A stretch of 21,753 nt of DNA from RGIG9041 sp045593905. Lineage in GTDB: Bacteria > Bacillota > Clostridia > Oscillospirales > QAKW01. A program made the translations under genes and the position numbers. The notes under the pieces were generated by a model that was not told the DNA's origin, did not search any database, and saw only the letters and a list, made by a program, of their open reading frames with translations. The stretch is from NCBI GenBank assembly GCA_045593905.1, contig JAZNXL010000036.1, positions 1 through 21,753 on the forward strand. Direction: 5' to 3'. This document shows positions 13,276-18,793 of this stretch, piece by piece (position 1 is the stretch's first letter; every line of letters starts with the position of its first letter).

Positions 13276-13989
13276 TTATAAATCCTCGTTTCCTGTGTAA
13301 ACAACAACTACGTTGGGGTGGAACTGTAAAATCGAAGCAGGAACTTCGGGAGTTACGGGGCCTGTTAAAGCTTTTTTAAGAATATCAAACTTTTCGGGGC
13401 CTGCTACTAAAAGAATTGTTTTAGCGTTAAAGATTGATTTGTAACCCATTGAAACAGCTTCTGTGGGCATACCGCCGTTGGGGAAGAAGCGTGAGTTAGC
13501 CTGCATTGTTGAAGGAGTGAGCTTTACGCGGTGTGTTGCTTTTTCAAAGTGTGTATCAGGCTCGTTAAAACCGATGTGGCCGTTAAAACCAATACCGAGG
13601 AGCTGCATATCAATACCGCCGAGTGCTTCAATTCTGTCGTCGTAAGCTTTGCACTCTTTATCAAAATCTTCTGCAAGACCGTTGGGAACGTATGTATTGT
13701 TTTTGTCAATATTTACGTGGTCAAAAAGGTTATCGTTCATAAAGTAACGATAGCTCTGGTCGTGTGTTTCTTCAAGACCAACGTACTCGTCAAGGTTAAC
13801 TGATGTAACTTTTGAAAAGTCAACATCGCCTGCTTTGTACATTTCGATAAGGTTCTGATACATACCGATAGGAGTTGAGCCTGTTGCAAGACCGATAACA
13901 CTATCAGGTTTGTTAATGATTTGAGCCGCCATTACAGTTGCTGCACGTCTGCTCATTTTTTCGTATGATTCTTCTTTGTAGATGCGCAT
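13276..13989 (-). CDS. nagB: Glucosamine-6-phosphate deaminase
   Basis: Converts glucosamine 6-phosphate to fructose 6-phosphate and ammonia, linking amino-sugar use to glycolysis. The 237 residues match the short Gram-positive form, which lacks the C-terminal extension of the E. coli enzyme. Motifs: the phosphate loop LATGSTP (34-40), NLDEYVGL with the proton-relay D67, and NGHIGFNEP with H138 and E143. Residue 136 is Asn where E. coli has Asp141, as is usual in Firmicutes. AAAGGAG precedes the ATG. NagA and NagC/NagR-type genes are not in the window. The divergent AraC-type regulator at 14155 is a candidate controller. Confidence 0.95.
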   Translation of the reverse strand: MRIYKEESYEKMSRRAATVMAAQIINKPDSVIGLATGSTPIGMYQNLIEMYKAGDVDFSKVTSVNLDEYVGLEETHDQSYRYFMNDNLFDHVNIDKNNTYVPNGLAEDFDKECKAYDDRIEALGGIDMQLLGIGFNGHIGFNEPDTHFEKATHRVKLTPSTMQANSRFFPNGGMPTEAVSMGYKSIFNAKTILLVAGPEKFDILKKALTGPVTPEVPASILQFHPNVVVVYTGNEDL

Positions 13990-14058
13990 AGTAAAATCTC
14001 CTTTTGTTTAATTTTAGTTTTATTCATTTTTAATTTTATCATATATTTTACAGCTTTT

Positions 14059-14086
14059 CTTATAAAATTAGTTATTTGTTTTACAA
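14059..14086 (-). promoter_or_regulatory. Possible nagB promoter
   Basis: On the minus strand: TTGTAA (14086 to 14081), 16-nt spacer, TATAAG (14064 to 14059). The region is very AT-rich, so chance matches are likely. The leader to the ATG would be about 60 bases. Confidence 0.35.
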
Positions 14087-14103
14087 TTTTGGTCATTTTT
14101 TTA

Positions 14104-14132
14104 TTGCAATCAAAAACAGCGTGATATATAAT
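14104..14132 (+). promoter_or_regulatory. Promoter of the AraC-family regulator
   Basis: -35 TTGCAA (14104-14109), 17-nt spacer, and a perfect -10 TATAAT (14127-14132). The start point would be near 14139, just before the GGGGGGTGA ribosome site at 14142-14150, so the leader is very short. Confidence 0.6.
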
Positions 14133-14154
14133 GTAACAAATGGGGGGTGACGGT

Positions 14155-15030
14155 ATGGAATACATAAAAACAATATTGCAAGATTCGCTAACCGTTAGCG
14201 GCGTGTATACCGTACACTATTTTGAATACGCAAAAGACTTTGCCTACTCTGGCGAATACCACAACTTTTGGGAGCTTGTATATGCCGACCGCAAAAGCCT
14301 TGTGCTAACGTCAGACGCAAAAGAAGTGCGACTCGAAGCGGGTCAACTGTTTTTACACAAGCCAAACGAGTTTCACAATATCCGTTGCGACAATCAAAAT
14401 GCCGCAAACTCTGTTATTATTTCGTTCGACTGCGACTGCCCCGAGCTTATGGGTATTGCAGGCACCGTGCTGAGTTGTACCACAAACGACAAGCTTATAA
14501 TAGGCAACATAATAAACGAAGCATCAAAAGCGTTTTCAACCCCGCTCGGAAAACCGTATATTGCGGTTATGGAAAAGCGCACTGAAAGCGAGTTTGCCTG
14601 TCAGCAGCTTTTACGTATGTATATTGAGTTTTTGCTCATAAGCCTTATTCGTGAAAACAAAAACCCACCCGTTATTAAAAAGACCGAAAGCAATAAACTG
14701 TTAATTGATATATGCAAATGGCTTGAAGAAAATGTTGAAAAGCCACTAAGATTTTGCGATATTTTAACTCGTTTTAATACATCGGCATCGGTTGTTAAAA
14801 AAATATTCCACGACCATATCGGCTATGGCGCTATGGAGTATTTTACAAGACTTAAAATTGACGTTGCAAAACAAATGATTAGGCAAAACGAATTTAACTT
14901 TACCGAGATTGCGCTAAAGCTCGGCTTTAATACATCTCAGTATTTTACCACAGTGTTCAAGCGAATTTCGGGTATGACACCTACCGAATACGAGTTTTCG
15001 GTTAAATCAAACTTTAATAAGGAGCAATAG
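14155..15030 (+). CDS. AraC-family transcriptional regulator
   Basis: A 291-residue two-domain regulator. Residues about 15-100 form a cupin-type sensor barrel (YSGEYHNFWELVYADR, LEAGQLFLHKPNEFHNI), which normally binds a small sugar-like ligand. Residues about 185-285 hold the double helix-turn-helix DNA-binding domain, with the family signature FTEIALKLGFNTSQYFTTVFKRISGMTPTEY in the second helix pair. The start at 14155 is preferred because the strong purine-rich site GGGGGGTGA lies between it and an in-frame ATG at 14140. It is divergent from nagB-hexomutase, which makes control of amino-sugar genes plausible but unproven. The gene just downstream is three bases away. Confidence 0.9.
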   Translation: MEYIKTILQDSLTVSGVYTVHYFEYAKDFAYSGEYHNFWELVYADRKSLVLTSDAKEVRLEAGQLFLHKPNEFHNIRCDNQNAANSVIISFDCDCPELMGIAGTVLSCTTNDKLIIGNIINEASKAFSTPLGKPYIAVMEKRTESEFACQQLLRMYIEFLLISLIRENKNPPVIKKTESNKLLIDICKWLEENVEKPLRFCDILTRFNTSASVVKKIFHDHIGYGAMEYFTRLKIDVAKQMIRQNEFNFTEIALKLGFNTSQYFTTVFKRISGMTPTEYEFSVKSNFNKEQ

Positions 15031-15033
15031 CAA

Positions 15034-15537
15034 ATGAAGTACAATTCTGATTTTTACGAGTCACTTTCACTCGCACTGCACAAAACCGCGCTTGGCGCAA
15101 GCTACGATATAATGCTCGTTCCCGACCTTTTAGAGCGCGGCAAGGGCTACCTTATGACCTGGCTTAAAGACGAAGGCTTTAGAAACAGCTTTTCGGGTGA
15201 TGCTATGATGTATTATTACAATATAGCATGTATAGCGTTTGGCGGCGGCATTGCTTACGCCGATGCGTTTGAAAAAGATGCATCACAAATAAAGCTGGGG
15301 TTTGTTGATACCCTGCTTGCAGGCACACCCGATATTACCGCACTTGCTTTTGATATACTCGCACTCGATAGCGAAGATAAGCAAACCGCCTACCGTGCAA
15401 CACTCGATAATATGTTTTCACTCTTTTTACAAAAGATGGAGCCTTACTGGGACAAAGAAGACCCAAGACCGTTTTTGTTTCAAGGTCTTATGGCATTTTT
15501 TCAAACAGGCGTTTCGCTACGGCTTAAAAATAAATAA
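15034..15537 (+). CDS. Unrecognised helical protein in the AraC operon
   Basis: A 167-residue, mostly alpha-helical soluble protein with no signal peptide. An AAGGAG site precedes the ATG, and only three bases separate it from the regulator gene, so it is real and co-transcribed. Visible features are an aromatic MMYYYN segment followed by a hydrophobic IACIAFGGGIAYADAF stretch and an acidic middle. I do not recognise the family. The C-terminal layout faintly recalls the ligand domain of TetR-type regulators, but there is no N-terminal helix-turn-helix. It could be a partner of the AraC protein or a solitary sensory domain. It ends directly at a terminator. Confidence 0.7.
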   Translation: MKYNSDFYESLSLALHKTALGASYDIMLVPDLLERGKGYLMTWLKDEGFRNSFSGDAMMYYYNIACIAFGGGIAYADAFEKDASQIKLGFVDTLLAGTPDITALAFDILALDSEDKQTAYRATLDNMFSLFLQKMEPYWDKEDPRPFLFQGLMAFFQTGVSLRLKNK

Positions 15538-15567
15538 AAAACACGACCTTTACGGTCGTGTTTTTAT
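15535..15567. terminator. Bidirectional terminator before the surface locus
   Basis: CACGACC (15542-15548) pairs with GGTCGTG (15554-15560) around TTTAC. A-rich bases precede it and TTTTT follows. It ends the AraC operon on the plus strand and the LRR/SLH gene on the minus strand. Confidence 0.88.
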
Positions 15568-15569
15568 TA

Positions 15570-17450
15570 TTAATAAGGTAATATTTCGTTGTATTGTTTA
15601 TTAAAGTTTGTGAATATTGTTGCGACGTGTGCGCGTGTTGCAGAATTTTGCGGTGCAAAGTTTTTGTTCTCGTCACCAACAACGATTCCTGCTTCAACAC
15701 ACTTTGTAACAGCCTCGCTTGCCCAGCTTGAAATGGTTGCTTCATCAGCAAACACAACCGGCTCTGCAACCGATTTGTTAAGTGTTGACATAAGATAGTT
15801 TTCAACGTAGTTTACAAGCATTAAGCACATCTGTTCGCGAGTAATATTTTGATTAGGTGCAAACACGCCATCGCCCATACCAACTACGATTTCGTTCTGA
15901 TATGCCCACATAACTGCGGGTGCATACCACTCACCTGAAGGAACGTCTTTAAACTCGCTCTTAACAACCTTGTTCTTTGTATCAATCAGTGAAAGGTTTG
16001 CAAGAACCTGAACAAACTCTGCGCGGGTAATGTTGCTGTTCGGCTCAAAGTTTCCATTATCTTTACCTACAAAAATACCGTGTGAGTATGCGTAGTCAAC
16101 AAAGTCTTTGTACCACTCTTTAGTAGTTACAATATTAAAGTTTTCGTCTTCTTTTTCTACAAGAACAATGTCTTTAAATACTTTTGATGTGTCAACAATC
16201 TTAACCTCGGGGTCGGGAACATAATTGATTGTTGCATTTTTTAAATTTTCGTTGTTGTCTTTAACATCAATTAAATCAAAGTAGCCTTTTAACGCTTTGT
16301 AGTTCACTACCAGCGCATCGCAGCCATAAAATGCTTGCTCGCCAATTGTTTTTACGTTTTTCTTAAAGGTAATATCTTTAAGAGCAGTACAGCCATAAAA
16401 TGCTTTTTCGCCGATTGATGTTATACGTTTGGGAAGCTCGATTTTTTCAAGCGCGGTACAGTCTTTAAACATACCTTTTGAAACGCTTGTTGCATCGAGT
16501 GCATAAACAAAGTTTTTAAGCGAGGTACAACCCTCAAACACACGTTCGTTTACTGTTTCAAGAGCTCTTGGCAACTCAAACGACTCAAGCTTTGTACAGT
16601 TTTTAAATGCCTCTTTGCCAATTTCTTTTAAGCCCTTGTTAAGTGTTACCTTAGCAAGCGCACTACAATTTTCAAATGCACCTGCATCAATTTTGGTGAC
16701 GGTTTTGGGAACTACAATTTCTTCAATAGCGCAGCCTTTAAACGCGCCTGCGCCGATTGTGTTAAGACCGTCTTTAAGCTCTACTTTTTTAAGTGAAGTA
16801 CAACCTGCAAAAGCACCAGCGTCAATATCAGTAACCTTTTCGGGAATTTTAATTTCGGTAATACCTGCACAACCTGCAAAAGTGTTGTAGCCGATTTTGG
16901 TTATGCTCTCGGCAATTGTAACCTTTGTAAGCGATGCACAGTTATAAAACGCCCAGTCGCCTATTGTTACAATTGTGTTTTCAAAATTAATATCTGAGAG
17001 TGCACTACAGCCTGAAAATGCGCCATAGCCAATATCTGAAATTGTTTTGGGAAGTTCAATTTTTGTAAGCGATGTACAGTCTTTGAATGCAAGGTCGCCG
17101 ATTTTTGTGACAGCGGTAGGAATGTTTACAGTTGTAAGTGCGCTACAACCCGAAAATGCACTCGCGTTAATATCCGTAACGCTTGCAGGAATTGTAACTG
17201 ATGTTAAAGCTGTACAATCAGCAAATGCGTTCTGGCCGATTGCAACTACCGGATACTCACCAATTTTTTCGGGAACAACAATTGTTTTTGCGTGAGTTTC
17301 ACAATCGGTAATTGTAACCTTTCCTTCTTCTACAACATAGGTTAAATAACCTTCCATCTGTGCGTTTGCCACAGGGGCAACACACATTGTTGCAACAAGC
17401 ATTACAAGCGCCAAAACAAGCGCTAATGCTCTTGAACCAATATTTTTCAT
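15570..17450 (-). CDS. SLH-anchored surface protein with BspA-type leucine-rich repeats
   Basis: A 626-residue exported protein. A signal peptide ends near ANA (residue 30). About 14 tandem 23-residue BspA/LRR_5 units occupy residues 58-390, each of the form AF-x-x-C-x-x-L-x-x-V-x-I-P-x-x-V-x-x-I. A linker follows, then three S-layer homology domains from about 440 to the end, with TRAEF, TREQM and TRAHV motifs. SLH domains hold proteins to pyruvylated secondary wall polymers, and BspA repeats in other bacteria bind host or matrix proteins, so adhesion is likely but inferred. AAGGAGAAG precedes the ATG. Its SLH region closely resembles that of the large protein at 18794, which points to paralogy. 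Confidence 0.9.
   Translation of the reverse strand: MKNIGSRALALVLALVMLVATMCVAPVANAQMEGYLTYVVEEGKVTITDCETHAKTIVVPEKIGEYPVVAIGQNAFADCTALTSVTIPASVTDINASAFSGCSALTTVNIPTAVTKIGDLAFKDCTSLTKIELPKTISDIGYGAFSGCSALSDINFENTIVTIGDWAFYNCASLTKVTIAESITKIGYNTFAGCAGITEIKIPEKVTDIDAGAFAGCTSLKKVELKDGLNTIGAGAFKGCAIEEIVVPKTVTKIDAGAFENCSALAKVTLNKGLKEIGKEAFKNCTKLESFELPRALETVNERVFEGCTSLKNFVYALDATSVSKGMFKDCTALEKIELPKRITSIGEKAFYGCTALKDITFKKNVKTIGEQAFYGCDALVVNYKALKGYFDLIDVKDNNENLKNATINYVPDPEVKIVDTSKVFKDIVLVEKEDENFNIVTTKEWYKDFVDYAYSHGIFVGKDNGNFEPNSNITRAEFVQVLANLSLIDTKNKVVKSEFKDVPSGEWYAPAVMWAYQNEIVVGMGDGVFAPNQNITREQMCLMLVNYVENYLMSTLNKSVAEPVVFADEATISSWASEAVTKCVEAGIVVGDENKNFAPQNSATRAHVATIFTNFNKQYNEILPY
16281..17279 (-). repeat. 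In-gene tandem array of about 14 leucine-rich repeat units of 69 bp
   Basis: Successive 69-base units encode the 23-residue BspA-type repeat. The units vary in sequence, so this is an old array rather than a recent expansion. Each unit has a Cys at the turn (for example ADC, SGC, KDC, YNC). Confidence 0.85.
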
Positions 17451-17575
17451 ACTGCTTCTCCTTTTTATAAAAAGATATACGTATTCATTATATACTTATT
17501 TATACTATATCATATTTTATATGTATTTTACAATAGTATTTTAATAAAAAAGATTTCTCTACACAGTCTTTTTAT

Positions 17576-17604
17576 TTGACTTTAAAGTAAATTACTACTA
17601 AAAT
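17576..17604 (+). promoter_or_regulatory. Promoter of the polysaccharide deacetylase gene
   Basis: -35 TTGACT (17576-17581), 17-nt spacer, -10 TAAAAT (17599-17604). The start falls near 17611, ahead of an AAAAGGAAGG ribosome site. The octamer ACTTTAAA occurs at 17579-17586 and again at 17607-17614, flanking the promoter. The rest of the 17451-17628 gap is AT-rich and must hold the promoter of the divergent surface gene, which I cannot place firmly. Confidence 0.6.
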
Positions 17605-17628
17605 ATACTTTAAAAGGAAGGTATAAAT

Positions 17629-18696
17629 ATGAAAAAACTCTTTTGTTTAATTCTAATATTGTGTTTATTGCTTTGCGCGTGTCAAACTGCACCCCCTGAG
17701 CCCGAGTATGATGCCACCCCAACAAAAACCAATGAGCAAATTTTTATAAACGGCAAAAGCATTGGCGGTGTGTATTCAGACGGCACCAATAGCTATATAA
17801 AGCTTGACGGGTTCGCAACCGCGATGCAATACACCTACAAAACAACCGACACACAGGCAACACTTGTAACAGGCGAAAAAGAGTATATTTTCACCACCGA
17901 AACCGAACAAAAAAACGCGTTGTTTGACGGTACCTACTGGTTTGTAAACAGTGGCGAGGCGCTATCGCTTATTAACCTTAATAAATTTGAAGACAGCGAC
18001 ATTTCAACCACCTACTATACCGACTACCCGCTCGCAGCCGACATTCCCCAAGGCTATAAAGTACCAACGCTTATGTATCACGCAGTAAGCGATAATCCAT
18101 GGGGTATAGCATCTTTATTTGTATCGCCCTCAAGGCTTGAGGAGCAAATAGAGTATCTTTTACAAAACGGATATACACCTATATTTTTTGAAGACCTTAA
18201 AAATGTTGATAAAATACAAAAGCCTGTGCTTTTAACGTTTGATGACGGATACGACGACAACTACACCGACCTGTTCCCTATTCTTAAAAAGTACAAAGTA
18301 AAAGCAACAATATTTATGATAACAGGGAGCATTGGCACCGAGCATTATTTAACAACAGAACAAATACAAGAAATGTCAAACAGCGGCTACGTTTCATTCC
18401 AAAGTCATACTGTAACCCACGAGTTTTTAAGCACACGTACCGACGAACAACTCGAAACCGAGCTTTTAGAGTCAAAAAAACAACTTGCAAAAATCACAGG
18501 CAAAGAATCGTTTGTACTATGTTATCCCACAGGCAAATACTCACAAGCTTCGCTCGATGCAACCAGAAAACACTATCAGTTTGGTCTTTTAATGAGCGGA
18601 CCAAATTATGTAACAGGAAGCAACCCTGTAAAAATAACACGTAAATACATATCAAGAAATACAACTCTTGATAGCTTTAAACAAATGTTAAAATAA
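17629..18696 (+). CDS. Polysaccharide deacetylase lipoprotein
   Basis: A 355-residue lipoprotein with a lipobox LCAC (Cys18), so it is membrane-anchored on the outside. Residues about 36-120 form a small beta-rich domain resembling the copper amine oxidase-like N-terminal wall-binding domain. Residues about 145-355 are a NodB-type carbohydrate esterase family 4 domain: TFDDG with catalytic Asp205 and metal ligand Asp206, QSHTVTH with metal ligands H260 and H264, and the third motif CYPTGKYS. Such enzymes remove acetyl groups from N-acetylglucosamine in peptidoglycan or other wall polysaccharides. The third motif has Cys-Tyr-Pro where Arg-x-Pro is common, as in PgaB-like members. It stands alone between two SLH surface genes, which suggests a wall substrate. 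Confidence 0.88.
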   Translation: MKKLFCLILILCLLLCACQTAPPEPEYDATPTKTNEQIFINGKSIGGVYSDGTNSYIKLDGFATAMQYTYKTTDTQATLVTGEKEYIFTTETEQKNALFDGTYWFVNSGEALSLINLNKFEDSDISTTYYTDYPLAADIPQGYKVPTLMYHAVSDNPWGIASLFVSPSRLEEQIEYLLQNGYTPIFFEDLKNVDKIQKPVLLTFDDGYDDNYTDLFPILKKYKVKATIFMITGSIGTEHYLTTEQIQEMSNSGYVSFQSHTVTHEFLSTRTDEQLETELLESKKQLAKITGKESFVLCYPTGKYSQASLDATRKHYQFGLLMSGPNYVTGSNPVKITRKYISRNTTLDSFKQMLK

Positions 18697-18728
18697 TGAA
18701 AAAACTCGGCTTTATGCCGAGTTTTTTT
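18697..18728 (+). terminator. Terminator of the deacetylase gene
   Basis: CTCGGC (18705-18710) pairs with GCCGAG (18716-18721) around TTTAT, extended by A/T flanks and followed by seven T, just after the stop codon at 18694-18696. Confidence 0.9.
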
Positions 18729-18763
18729 CATTATCTATTCACTACTTACTCTTACCTATTACT

Positions 18764-18793
18764 TAAAAAAACACCCCGAGGGGTGTTTTTTTA
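18764..18793 (-). terminator. Terminator of the large SLH protein gene
   Basis: ACACCCC (18771-18777) pairs with GGGGTGT (18780-18786) with a 2-base nominal loop. Seven A on the left give a U-run on the minus strand. It lies one base from the stop codon. The T-run on the right would also let it act on plus-strand read-through. Confidence 0.9.

Noticed and set aside
13275..13307. Upstream ATG at 13307 as the start of the hexomutase
   Set aside because: It would add 11 residues not seen in the family and overlap nagB; the ATG at 13274 has a GAGGA site and begins the conserved FGTGGWR motif.
16281..17279. Plus-strand open frames across the LRR region
   Set aside because: They are antisense shadows of the 69-bp repeat units, with no starts or ribosome sites.
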